Part shown: positions 20,079-28,833 of the stretch, in pieces
Layout: each line of letters starts with the position of its first letter
How positions within the stretch are numbered: the stretch's first letter is position 1
NCBI RefSeq assembly: GCF_008329435.1
Contig: NZ_NPKN01000002.1
Coordinates: 803,725 to 867,724 of the forward strand
Direction: 5' to 3'
Length of the DNA: 64,000 nt
DNA from: Rhodanobacter sp. T12-5
GTDB lineage: Bacteria > Pseudomonadota > Gammaproteobacteria > Xanthomonadales > Rhodanobacteraceae
Translations under genes and position numbers: made by a program
Notes under the pieces: generated by a model
Told to the model about the DNA's origin: nothing
The model's database searches: none
Seen by the model: the letters and a program-made list of their open reading frames with translations, nothing else

Positions 20079-21902
20079 ATGTCCACGTTTCCGCCCACCC
20101 TGCTCGATGCCATGCGCGACGTCAACGCGCTGCTGCAGGCCGGCGACCTGCGCCTTGCGCACGAACAGCTCGCCACGATCGTCGAGGAGAACCCCGAGTG
20201 TGTCGAGGCGCTGCGCCTGCTCGCCGGTACCCGGCAGGCCCGTGGCGACATCGAGGGTGCGGAGGCTCTCCTGCGCAAGGCGCTGGCGCTCGACCCGAAC
20301 TGGACGCCCACCCTCGCCACGCTCGGCGAACTGCTGCTCGGCAGCGGCCGCAGCAGCGAAGCCGAACCGATGCTGCGGCGCGCGGCACAGCGCCTGCCGC
20401 GTGCCGCCCTGGTGCTTGCACGCCACTGCAACGACCAGCAGCGGCCGGCCGAAGCGCTCGCGCTGGTTGCACCACTGTGCGCCAGCGGACAAGCCGATGC
20501 CGAATGGGTGACCCAGCATGTCGCTGCCCTCGCTGCGCTGGGCCGCCAGGACGAAGCCGTAGCGTTTTATCGCCGCCTCGCGGAAGCGTCGCCTGACAAT
20601 CTGGCCGCAACGCATGCGATGGCGATCGCCCTCGACGCGGCAGGTCGCCCCGCCGAGGCCAGGCGCGCCGCCAGCCACGTGCTGGCGCGCGGGCACCGGA
20701 CCGCAGCCATCCACTTCACCCACGCACGCAGCCTGATCGCGCTCGGCGAGTTCGATCGCGCCGAAGCCGCCTTGCGCGATTGCCTGCGGCTGGAGCCGCG
20801 CCTGGCCGACGCGCACAGCCATCTCGCCCGGCTGGTATGGATGCGCAGCGGCGACAGCGCGCAAACCACGGCCACGCTCGATCAGGCCTTGCAGGCCTTT
20901 CCCCGGGACGACGCGTTGTGGGCCGCCAAGGCCGCGATCCTGCAAGGTGCCGGCGACGCAAAAAGCGCCTATGCATGCCTGGCGACGCAGGCCGCGCAGG
21001 CGCAGGCCCCGCCGGCATTGCTGGTGCGCGCGGGCCTGGCCGCACTGGACTTCGATCCAGCGACCGCACGAGCACTGGCCGAACGCGCACTGCGCGCGTC
21101 ACCGTCCAGCGCCGCACGCAGTCTGCTGGCTGCCGCCCTGCTCGGCATCGGCGATGCACGCGGCGCGCTGGACGAGTGCGAAACCCTGCTGGCCGGCGCG
21201 CCCGACGATCAATACCTGATCGCCCTGCAGACCACCGCCTGGCAGCTGCTGGGCGATGACCGCCATCTGGCATTTTGCGACTACCCCCAGCTGGTGCTGC
21301 CACAGCAGTTGCAGGCACCCGCGCCATGGCCCGACCTGGCCAGCTTCCTGGCCGACCTGAAACGCAGCCTCGAGCGCCTGCACGACCCGCACGGCCACCC
21401 GCTGCTGTTCCAGTCGCTGCGCCATGGCACCGAGACGACCGAAGACCTGACCCGCAACGCCGACCCGGTGATCCAGGCGCTGTTCCTGGCCTTCGACACG
21501 CCGATCCGCAGCTACCTCGCGCACATCGGTCACGGCAGCGATCCTCTGCGCCGCCGCAACGAGGGCAGCTATCGCTTCAACGGCAGTTGGTCGGTCCGGC
21601 TGCGCACGAGGGGCTATCACGACAACCACGTGCATCCGCGCGGCTGGATTTCCTCGGCCTTCTATGTCGACCTGCCCGACAACCTGGCCGCGTCGAACCA
21701 CGACGGCTGCCTGGCGTTCGGCGAGCCCGGCATCGCGACGCTGCCTGCTTTGCCTGCCCGGCATGTGGTCCACCCCGAGCCGGGCATGCTGGTGCTGTTT
21801 CCGTCGTATTTCTGGCACGGCACCGTGCCGTTCACCAGTGAGCAGGCGCGCCTCACGGTCGCGTTCGACGTGCTGCCCGACACGCGCAGGGAACACGCAT
21901 GA
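20079..21902 (+). CDS. TPR protein with C-terminal 2OG-Fe(II) oxygenase domain
   Basis: A 607-residue protein with no signal peptide. The N-terminal 400 residues are TPR-like helical repeats with recurring A-x-x-x-L-x-P-x-x-A patterns. The C-terminal 200 residues match the PF13759-type putative 2OG-Fe(II) oxygenase: H517/H519 in HVHPRGW, H580 in FWHGTVPF and R591 in ARLTVAF. Such proteins are often found beside TonB-dependent receptors in Caulobacter and Xanthomonas, but the substrate is unknown. It lies between two GH65 paralogues and overlaps the second by ATGA, so it is an integral operon member. Modification of a protein partner held by the TPR is a hypothesis. Confidence 0.83.
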   Translation: MSTFPPTLLDAMRDVNALLQAGDLRLAHEQLATIVEENPECVEALRLLAGTRQARGDIEGAEALLRKALALDPNWTPTLATLGELLLGSGRSSEAEPMLRRAAQRLPRAALVLARHCNDQQRPAEALALVAPLCASGQADAEWVTQHVAALAALGRQDEAVAFYRRLAEASPDNLAATHAMAIALDAAGRPAEARRAASHVLARGHRTAAIHFTHARSLIALGEFDRAEAALRDCLRLEPRLADAHSHLARLVWMRSGDSAQTTATLDQALQAFPRDDALWAAKAAILQGAGDAKSAYACLATQAAQAQAPPALLVRAGLAALDFDPATARALAERALRASPSSAARSLLAAALLGIGDARGALDECETLLAGAPDDQYLIALQTTAWQLLGDDRHLAFCDYPQLVLPQQLQAPAPWPDLASFLADLKRSLERLHDPHGHPLLFQSLRHGTETTEDLTRNADPVIQALFLAFDTPIRSYLAHIGHGSDPLRRRNEGSYRFNGSWSVRLRTRGYHDNHVHPRGWISSAFYVDLPDNLAASNHDGCLAFGEPGIATLPALPARHVVHPEPGMLVLFPSYFWHGTVPFTSEQARLTVAFDVLPDTRREHA

Positions 21903-24163
21903 AATCGTCCGCGCTCATGCTGGCGTGGCTGGCACTGGCCACCGCCCCGGCCTTCGCCGTCACCGACCCCGGCTTCCTGCTGACCGCCACCGCGAAGGAT
22001 TTCGCCAGCTATTTCCCGGGCCAGCTCGCCAACGGCTACCTGTCCACCTTCACCGCACCGCGCGGCACCGAAGGCAACCTCGCCTACATGGTCGCCTTCA
22101 TGGATTACGCGAAGGACGACATCGCGCGACCCGCGGCCATCCCCGGCTGGACCGAGATCGACTACAGCACCGGCCAGTCCGCCGCCGGCCATTTCTGGAT
22201 GAACCAGGTCGAGCTTTCGCCCGCCGTATTCCAGGATTACCGGCAGACGCTGAATCTCCACGACGCCACCCTGACCACACGCTACCGCTACCTCGATCAC
22301 GGCAAGTCCACGGCAGTCGAAGTGACGACCTTCGTCAGCCAGGCCTCGCCGCACCTGGCCGCCACGCGACTCTCGCTCACGCCGGATTTCGACGGCGAGG
22401 TCGAGCTTTCGTTCGCACTCAATACCTGGGCGCCGCACCAGCCGCGCTTTGCACTGGGCAAGTTGAGCGGCGAGCAGATGCAGGAGCAGGTCGCCTCGCG
22501 CAACCTGAAGCTGCAGGCGATTGCGCCCGCCACACCGGACCGCGCGGCGCTGTGGTATCACGGCGATACGCATGTGCTCGACAGCAGCGGCGATGCGCAC
22601 GACCTCACGCTTCGTTTGGACGGCCGTGCCGAACAGGGCCTGGCCATGGCCGAGGCCGCGGCGATCCGGTTGCCGGACGGGGTGAAGCCCAGCGAAGCGC
22701 GTTTCTACCGCAGCGACTACCGCCTGGCCCTGAACCTGCGCGTGCCGGTGCGCAAAGGCACCACCTACACCTTCACCAAGTACGTCGCCGCGTCGCGCGC
22801 AGGCTGGGGCGGCGATGCCGATGCCGATCTCGCGCTGGCGAAGGCGGCACGCCGCGAAGGCTTCGTCGCGTTGCTGGCTGCGCACCAGGCGGCATGGCAC
22901 CAGCTGTGGCAGACCGACATCCGCATCGACGGCGATCCGCAGGCGCAGCGGATCGTGCATTCGGACCTGTACTACCTCCTCTCCAACTCGACCCACGACA
23001 CGGCATGGCCGATCGGTGCCTGCGGCCTGACCACCGGCTACGCCGGGCACGCGTTCTGGGACAGCGACTCGTGGGTATTCCCGGCGCTGTTGCTGCTGCA
23101 TCCTCAACGCGCGAAGTCGCTGGTGATGTTCCGCAGCCGCACCCTGCCGGCTGCCGAACAACGCGCGCGCGAACGCGGCCTGCGCGGCGCGATGTATCCG
23201 TGGGAGGCCGATCCGCAGAACGGCAGCGAACAGACCCCGCACTTCGCCTACGTGCTGGGCGAACGCGAGATCCACGTCAACGCCGACATCGCGATCGCGC
23301 AATGGCAGTACTACCTGGCCAGCGGCGACAAGGCATGGCTGGAGCAGCATGGCTGGCCAGTGATCCGCGCGGTCGCGCAGTTCTGGGCCAGCCGGGTGAC
23401 GTACAACGCACAGCAACAGCGCTACGAAATCCTGCACGTCACCTCGGTCGACGAGGATTACAACGACGTGCCGAACGACACCTTCACCAACGTTTCCGCG
23501 GCCAAGGCGCTGCGCATCGCCACGGCAGCGGCGAAGGTAGTGGGCGCTATACCCGATTCACGCTGGGCGGACATCGCCGCGCGCATGCTCGTGCCGTTTT
23601 CCGCGCAGCAAGGCCATCACTTGGACTTCGACGCCAGCGTGCCGCACGACATCGACTCCTGGGGCGGCAGTGCCCTGCCGATGCTGGCGTATCCCTCGCT
23701 CGACCTGCCGATGGATGCCGCCGTGCGCCGGCGCGATTTCGATTACGCGCTGGCGCCGATCACGCAGTCGCACCGCGACCCGAACAGCATGGGGCTGGCG
23801 CCAACCTCGATCGCCGCCGCCACGCTCGGCGACACCACCGCGGCCAGCGAATGGTTCCAGCGCAACATCACGGCGAACGTGCTGAAGCCGCCGTTCAACG
23901 TACGCACCGAGACCGCGGGCAACAACACCGGCTACTTCCTCACCGCCGCGGCCGGGCTGTTGCAGAACATCGTCTACGGTTTTTCCGGATTGCGCATCGA
24001 ACAGGACGGACTGGTCGAGGCGTATCCGCCGATGCTGCCGCCGCAATGGAAATCGCTGACGCTCAGACACATCGCGTTCCGCGGCAAGTTCTACGACGTC
24101 GCGATCACCCGCGATGCCAACGGCAAGGTTGGCTTGACCCGCACCTTGCGCACCACCCCATGA
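21899..24163 (+). CDS. Secreted GH65-family glucosidase, paralogue 2
   Basis: A 754-residue protein with signal peptide (SALMLAWLALATAPAFA), clearly paralogous to the gene at 17810 over its whole length (shared LLTATAKDFASYFPG-type start, HSDLYYLLSNST, GHAFWDSDSWVFPALLLLHP). Candidate general acid is E519 (VTSVDEDYNDVPND) and candidate base E671 (FNVRTET). It is likely a periplasmic alpha-glucoside hydrolase with a linkage preference different from paralogue 1. The start overlaps the stop of the oxygenase gene by ATGA. The pair reflects tandem duplication with the oxygenase gene between the copies. Confidence 0.82.
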   Translation: MKSSALMLAWLALATAPAFAVTDPGFLLTATAKDFASYFPGQLANGYLSTFTAPRGTEGNLAYMVAFMDYAKDDIARPAAIPGWTEIDYSTGQSAAGHFWMNQVELSPAVFQDYRQTLNLHDATLTTRYRYLDHGKSTAVEVTTFVSQASPHLAATRLSLTPDFDGEVELSFALNTWAPHQPRFALGKLSGEQMQEQVASRNLKLQAIAPATPDRAALWYHGDTHVLDSSGDAHDLTLRLDGRAEQGLAMAEAAAIRLPDGVKPSEARFYRSDYRLALNLRVPVRKGTTYTFTKYVAASRAGWGGDADADLALAKAARREGFVALLAAHQAAWHQLWQTDIRIDGDPQAQRIVHSDLYYLLSNSTHDTAWPIGACGLTTGYAGHAFWDSDSWVFPALLLLHPQRAKSLVMFRSRTLPAAEQRARERGLRGAMYPWEADPQNGSEQTPHFAYVLGEREIHVNADIAIAQWQYYLASGDKAWLEQHGWPVIRAVAQFWASRVTYNAQQQRYEILHVTSVDEDYNDVPNDTFTNVSAAKALRIATAAAKVVGAIPDSRWADIAARMLVPFSAQQGHHLDFDASVPHDIDSWGGSALPMLAYPSLDLPMDAAVRRRDFDYALAPITQSHRDPNSMGLAPTSIAAATLGDTTAASEWFQRNITANVLKPPFNVRTETAGNNTGYFLTAAAGLLQNIVYGFSGLRIEQDGLVEAYPPMLPPQWKSLTLRHIAFRGKFYDVAITRDANGKVGLTRTLRTTP

Positions 24164-24179
24164 ACCGGGAGTAGCAGAC

Positions 24180-25901
24180 ATGATCGACACATCCAGCCCC
24201 GCTCGCAAAAAAGCCCCCGCCACCGCCCCGCGGCATCCGCGCTTGATGAAGACGCTGGCCGGCTTTCTGCTGTTTTCCGCAACCGCAGCGACGACCATGG
24301 CGGCCACGCCGAATCCGGCGAAGACGCGCGCGTATATCGACAAGGCGTGGAACACCCTGACGCGCTCGATGGACGACTGCGCCGCGCTGGCCGACACCAA
24401 GGTGGCCGGCCATCCGGTGCTCTATTTCCCGGCGAACCTGCCGGTGCCGACGCGGCTGGCCGACATCGGCAAGCGCTGCGGCGTCGACGTGGAGAAACTG
24501 CCACGCGCGATCGAGCGGCTTGGCGACATCGACGCCAGGAAGTTGCCGGCGCAGGGCCTGCTTTACCTGCCGCACCCGTACGTCGTGCCCGGTGGCTTCT
24601 TCAACGAGATGTACGGCTGGGACAGCTACTTCATCGTGCTCGGCCTGGTTGCCGACCAGCGCACCGAGCTGGCGAAGGACATGGTCGACAACGCGCTGTT
24701 CGAGGTGGAGCACTACGGCGGCGTGCTCAACGCCAACCGCACCTATTACCTCAGCCGCTCGCAGCCACCATTTCTCAGCGCCATGATGGTCTCTGTGCTC
24801 GACGATCCGGCGAGCTTTGCCGACGCCGAGGCGAGGCGCGCCTGGCTGGCTCGCGCGTATCCACTGGCCGTGCGCAACCACGACATCTGGACCATGCCCG
24901 AGCACCGCGCCGGCGACACCGGACTGGCGCGCTACGACGACCTGGGCAGCGGCCCCGTGCTGGAGGCGCATGACAGCGATTACTACCGCGGCGTCATCAA
25001 GTGGCTGCGCGCGCATCCTGCCGACGATCCCGGTTATCTCCTCAAGGCAACGCAACACCCGGACGATGCCGAAGCCGCACGCCTGAAGCAGGAAAGCTGC
25101 GACGTGCGCGCATCGAAGGTCTGCGCCGGTGCGTGGTACGACGGCTACCGCCTCACCGCCGACTACTACCACGGCGACCGCGCCATGCGTGAATCGGGCT
25201 TCGACACCAACGCGCATTTCGGGCCTTTCGGCGGTTCGACCCACCACTACGCCGGCGTAGGCCTGAACAGCCTGCTCTACCGCTACGAACGCGACCTGCA
25301 CGACTTCGCCCTGCAACTGGGCAAGGCCGGCGAAGCCGAACGCTGGGCCAAGGCGGCCGATGCCCGCAAGGCGGCGATGGACAAATACCTGTGGCGTGCG
25401 CAGGACGGCATGTACCGCGACTACGACTTCGTCGCCGGCAAGTCCTCGCCCTGGCCGTACATCACCACGTTCTATCCGCTGTGGGCCGGCGCCGCCTCCG
25501 CGCAGCAGGCCGCCGCGGTGCGCGGCAAGCTGGCCGTCTTCGAGCGCAAGGGCGGCCTGAGCATGGACAACCGTCCCGCCGGCGTGCAATGGGGCGACCC
25601 GTTCGGCTGGGCACCGACCAACTGGCTGGCCGTGTCCGGACTGGATGCCTACGGCTTCCACGACGACGCGCGGCGCATCGCCGGCAAGTTCACCGCCACG
25701 GTCGACCGCGGCTTCGCCGACGACGGTACCATCCGCGAGAAATACAACATGGCGCTCGGCAATGCAGACGTGAAGGTCAGCGCCGGCTACAGCCAGAACG
25801 TGATCGGCTTCGGCTGGACCAATGGCGTGTACCTGAAGCTGCAGGAAATCCTGCACCACGCGAAAACCAAGGTCGCGCCTGCCGCCGCGGAGGCAAGGTG
25901 A
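24180..25901 (+). CDS. treA: Periplasmic trehalase, GH37
   Basis: A 573-residue GH37 trehalase hydrolysing trehalose to two glucose. Signature 1 is PGGFFNEMYGWDSY; signature 2 is the QWGDPFGWAP variant. The catalytic acid is D342 (RESGFDTNAHF) and the base E520 (TIREKYNM). The ATG at 24180 has GGGAG 9 nt upstream; the hydrophobic export signal begins at the internal Met at 24246, giving an unusually long basic N-region, so the internal ATG is an alternative start. The gene is 16 bp after the second GH65 gene, pointing to trehalose or glucosyl-trehalose as a substrate or end product of the locus. Confidence 0.9.
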   Translation: MIDTSSPARKKAPATAPRHPRLMKTLAGFLLFSATAATTMAATPNPAKTRAYIDKAWNTLTRSMDDCAALADTKVAGHPVLYFPANLPVPTRLADIGKRCGVDVEKLPRAIERLGDIDARKLPAQGLLYLPHPYVVPGGFFNEMYGWDSYFIVLGLVADQRTELAKDMVDNALFEVEHYGGVLNANRTYYLSRSQPPFLSAMMVSVLDDPASFADAEARRAWLARAYPLAVRNHDIWTMPEHRAGDTGLARYDDLGSGPVLEAHDSDYYRGVIKWLRAHPADDPGYLLKATQHPDDAEAARLKQESCDVRASKVCAGAWYDGYRLTADYYHGDRAMRESGFDTNAHFGPFGGSTHHYAGVGLNSLLYRYERDLHDFALQLGKAGEAERWAKAADARKAAMDKYLWRAQDGMYRDYDFVAGKSSPWPYITTFYPLWAGAASAQQAAAVRGKLAVFERKGGLSMDNRPAGVQWGDPFGWAPTNWLAVSGLDAYGFHDDARRIAGKFTATVDRGFADDGTIREKYNMALGNADVKVSAGYSQNVIGFGWTNGVYLKLQEILHHAKTKVAPAAAEAR

Positions 25902-25950
25902 AACCTGGTTGATTTCGCACTCACGCGTCACGCGTCGCGATGGCCCCGCG

Positions 25951-26046
25951 CCCTGTAGGAGCGACTTCAGTCGCGATGCTTTTGCGCAAGCCACCAGAGC
26001 GCCTGCAGAACTCGAAAGCATCGCGACTGAAGTCGCTCCTACAGGG
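25951..26046. repeat. REP-like inverted repeat pair, 32-bp arms
   Basis: Perfect 32-bp inverted arms (25951-25982 and 26015-26046) share the core AGGAGCGACTTCAGTCGCGA with the element at 3399-3470. It lies between treA and the alpha/beta-hydrolase gene and would form a long hairpin in the mRNA, possibly shielding the upstream operon transcript. Confidence 0.9.
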
Positions 26047-26092
26047 CCACTCCCGCGGCGCCTTGATCGAGCCGCCCGCTGAGGAGAAAACC

Positions 26093-27184
26093 ATGCACGC
26101 AGCACGGCACGCCCTGCCCGCCGGAATGCTCCGCTTCCCCATCGTGCTGCTCGGCATGGCCGTGCTTTCCACCAGCGCATTTGCGCAGCACGCACCACCC
26201 AACGTGAAGGCGGACGGCAGCGTGACCACCTCCGTGGCGACCATCCCGTTCTCGTCGTATGCCTCGCCGCAGGCGCGCGCCTTCTTCCCGCGGATGATCG
26301 CCGCGGGGAGCAAGGCACCACCGCTGAGCGCGCCGGTCGCGCAAAGCCGCGACTTCTACGACCGCCTCAACAGCGCACGCGCCGCGCGCATGGAAAAGCT
26401 CTACCCGGTGACCATCCATCGCGAAACGATCGCCGGCGTCGGCACCGACGTGGTGTTGCCGGCGCAGGGCATCGCCGCAAAAAACCGCCACCGCGTGCTG
26501 ATCAACCTGCACGGCGGCGCCTTCCTGTGGGGCGCGCACAGCGGCGCCCTGGTCGAATCGATACCGATCGCCAGCCTCGGCCGCATCAAGGTCGTCAGCG
26601 TGGACTACCGGCAGGGACCGGAACACGTGTTTCCGGCCGCCAGCGAGGACGTCGAGGCGGTCTACCGTGCCCTGCTCAAGCAGTACCCGGCGAAGAACAT
26701 CGGCATCTACGGCTGTTCCGCCGGCGGCGTGCTTACCGGCGAGGCGGTGGCGCGGATCATCTCGAAAAAACTGCCGGTGCCTGGCGCGATCGGCACCTTC
26801 TGCGGCTCGATCAGCCAACTGGGCGGCGACTCCAGCTACACCGCGCCCATACTCAACGGCGAGCCGTCGCCAACCGGTCCGCTCAAGCTGGCCGACCTGC
26901 CGTACTTCAAGGGCGCCAGCGCCCGCGATCCGCTGGTGTTCCCGGCCAACTCACCGGCGCTGCTGGCGAAATTCCCGCCGACCCTGCTGATCACCGGCAC
27001 GCGCGACTTCACCATGAGTTCGGTGCTGCACAGCCAGTCCCTGCTGACCACTGCCGGGGTGGACGCCGAGCTTCACGTCTGGGACGGCATGTGGCATTCG
27101 TTCTTCTCCGACCCGGACATGCCCGAATCCCGCGAGGCCTATGCGGTGATGGTGGGCTTCTTCGACCGCCACCTGGCGCGCTAG
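26093..27184 (+). CDS. Secreted alpha/beta-hydrolase (acetyl-esterase-like)
   Basis: A 363-residue alpha/beta-hydrolase of the HSL/BD-FAE type. The signal peptide (VLLGMAVLSTSAFA) is followed by the oxyanion-hole motif LHGGAF, nucleophile S209 in GCSAGG, an aspartate in TGTRDF and a histidine in DGMWHSFF. The ATG at 26093 is preceded by GAGGAG at good spacing; a longer frame would read through the REP element. As the last gene of the alpha-glucoside island it may remove acyl groups from substrate sugars in the periplasm, which is inferred from context. Other ester substrates are possible. Confidence 0.82.
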   Translation: MHAARHALPAGMLRFPIVLLGMAVLSTSAFAQHAPPNVKADGSVTTSVATIPFSSYASPQARAFFPRMIAAGSKAPPLSAPVAQSRDFYDRLNSARAARMEKLYPVTIHRETIAGVGTDVVLPAQGIAAKNRHRVLINLHGGAFLWGAHSGALVESIPIASLGRIKVVSVDYRQGPEHVFPAASEDVEAVYRALLKQYPAKNIGIYGCSAGGVLTGEAVARIISKKLPVPGAIGTFCGSISQLGGDSSYTAPILNGEPSPTGPLKLADLPYFKGASARDPLVFPANSPALLAKFPPTLLITGTRDFTMSSVLHSQSLLTTAGVDAELHVWDGMWHSFFSDPDMPESREAYAVMVGFFDRHLAR

Positions 27185-27258
27185 CAAGTGCTGGCGGTCT
27201 TTGCCCCGCAACGCGGGGCCGGGTATTCTCTGTCGTATCGATAGCCACGCGCCGAACC

Positions 27259-28647
27259 ATGAACCCACAGACCGTCCTGGTCATTGACGACGAACGCGAC
27301 ATCCGCGAACTGCTAACCATCACCCTGGGGCGGATGGACCTCCAAGTCGATGCCGTGGGTACCGTGGCCGAAGCGCGCCGGGCGTTGGGCGAACGCAGTT
27401 ACGACCTGTGCTTCACCGACATGCGCCTGCCCGACGGCAACGGCCAGGAAATCATCGAGCTGATCGCCGAGAACTCGCCGGATACGCCGGTCGCGATGAT
27501 CACCGCCTACGGCAACGTCGACGCCGCGGTGAACGCGCTGAAGGCCGGTGCGTTCGACTTCGTCTCCAAACCGGTCGACATCCAGATGCTGCGCGGACTG
27601 GTACGTACCGCCCTGCGCCTGGCCGAAGAGCGACGCAATGGCGGCGCCGCGGCGAAAAGCGGCGACTCCAGCGAACGCCTGATCGGCGACTCGGCAGCGA
27701 TGCAGCAAGTGCGCGCCACCATCGGCAAGCTGGCGCGCAACCAGGCGCCGGTGTACATCGCCGGCGAATCGGGCGTGGGCAAGGAGCTGGTCGCGCGATT
27801 GATCCACGAGCAGGGCCCGCGCGCCAGCGGACCGTTCGTGCCGGTCAACTGCGGCGCGATTCCGTCCGAGCTGATGGAAAGCGAGTTCTTCGGTCACCGC
27901 AAAGGCAGCTTCACCGGCGCCGGCGCCGACAAGGAAGGCCTGTTCCAGGTCGCCCAGGGCGGCACCCTGTTTCTCGACGAAGTGGCCGAGTTGCCGCTGC
28001 ACATGCAGGTGAAGCTGCTGCGCGCGATCCAGGAAAAGGCCGTGCGACCGATCGGCGGTCGCGACGAGATCCCGGTCGACGTGCGCATCCTGTCCGCCAC
28101 CCACAAGAACCTCGGCCAACTGGTCGAGCAGGGGCAGTTCCGCCAGGACCTGTTCTACCGCATCAACGTGATCGAACTGCGCGTGCCACCGCTGCGCGAA
28201 CGCCGCGGCGACGTGGCGCAACTGGCCGCGTTCATCCTGCAGGCCCTGGCCGGCAAGAGCGGCGACGGCGTGGGACATCTTTCGGCAACAGCCCTGCAGG
28301 CGCTGGAAGCCTACGACTTCCCCGGCAACGTGCGTGAACTGGAAAACATCCTCGAGCGTGCGATGGCCATGTGTGACGGCACCAGCATCGACGCGACCGA
28401 TCTGATGCTGCCCCAGCGCGGCAACCGCCCCAGCCAGGACATGCCGCCACTGCCGGGCCATGAGCCGGCCATGCCGGCGGCAACCGGCGTCGATGGCGGC
28501 CTCGACGACTACATCAGCAACCTCGAGCGCACCGCCATCGTCAAGGCGCTGGAGGAATCGCGCTACAACAAGACCGCCGCGGCCCGCAAACTCGGCATCA
28601 CCTTCCGCGCGCTGCGCTACAAGCTGAAGAAGCTCGGCATCGACTGA
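27259..28647 (+). CDS. pilR: PilR, sigma-54-dependent response regulator of pilin expression
   Basis: A 462-residue NtrC-family activator. The receiver domain has phospho-acceptor D54 (CFTDMRLPDG). The AAA+ domain shows Walker A (GESGVGKE), the sigma-54 contact loop GSFTGA (a common PilR variant of GAFTGA) and Walker B (GTLFLDEVAE). A C-terminal Fis-type HTH follows (NKTAAARKLGITFRALRYKL). The ATG at 27259 gives a normal start just before the receiver. Expected partner is PilS, encoded at 7700-9352; the two are normally adjacent but are separated here by the carbohydrate island. Confidence 0.92.
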   Translation: MNPQTVLVIDDERDIRELLTITLGRMDLQVDAVGTVAEARRALGERSYDLCFTDMRLPDGNGQEIIELIAENSPDTPVAMITAYGNVDAAVNALKAGAFDFVSKPVDIQMLRGLVRTALRLAEERRNGGAAAKSGDSSERLIGDSAAMQQVRATIGKLARNQAPVYIAGESGVGKELVARLIHEQGPRASGPFVPVNCGAIPSELMESEFFGHRKGSFTGAGADKEGLFQVAQGGTLFLDEVAELPLHMQVKLLRAIQEKAVRPIGGRDEIPVDVRILSATHKNLGQLVEQGQFRQDLFYRINVIELRVPPLRERRGDVAQLAAFILQALAGKSGDGVGHLSATALQALEAYDFPGNVRELENILERAMAMCDGTSIDATDLMLPQRGNRPSQDMPPLPGHEPAMPAATGVDGGLDDYISNLERTAIVKALEESRYNKTAAARKLGITFRALRYKLKKLGID

Positions 28648-28689
28648 GCTGGCGAGTGTCGAACCTCGACTGTTTTTCGAGCCGTTCAC

Positions 28690-28708
28690 CCCCGGATCAA
28701 GTCCGGGG
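28690..28708. terminator. Hairpin between convergent pilR and permease genes
   Basis: CCCCGGA (28690-28696), loop TCAAG, TCCGGGG (28702-28708). It lies 42 bp after the pilR stop in the gap shared with the convergent permease gene. It lacks a T-tract. The surrounding 28.69-28.75 kb resembles common intergenic repeat sequence rather than coding DNA. Confidence 0.45.
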
Positions 28709-28833
28709 CAAGCTCTGAGCGTAGACGCGCAGCACCGAAGTCGAAGGGAATCGGTGGTTGGCGCTTCGATTCCGCTTGCTTACGCAAGCTGCGCTCAGCA
28801 CGAACGGCACTTCTCACCGGTCACATCAACCGC

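Noticed and set aside
28741..28800. GCTTGCTTACGCAAGC hairpin as a possible regulatory RNA.
   Set aside because: A short isolated palindrome in repeat-like intergenic DNA with no promoter or terminator evidence.
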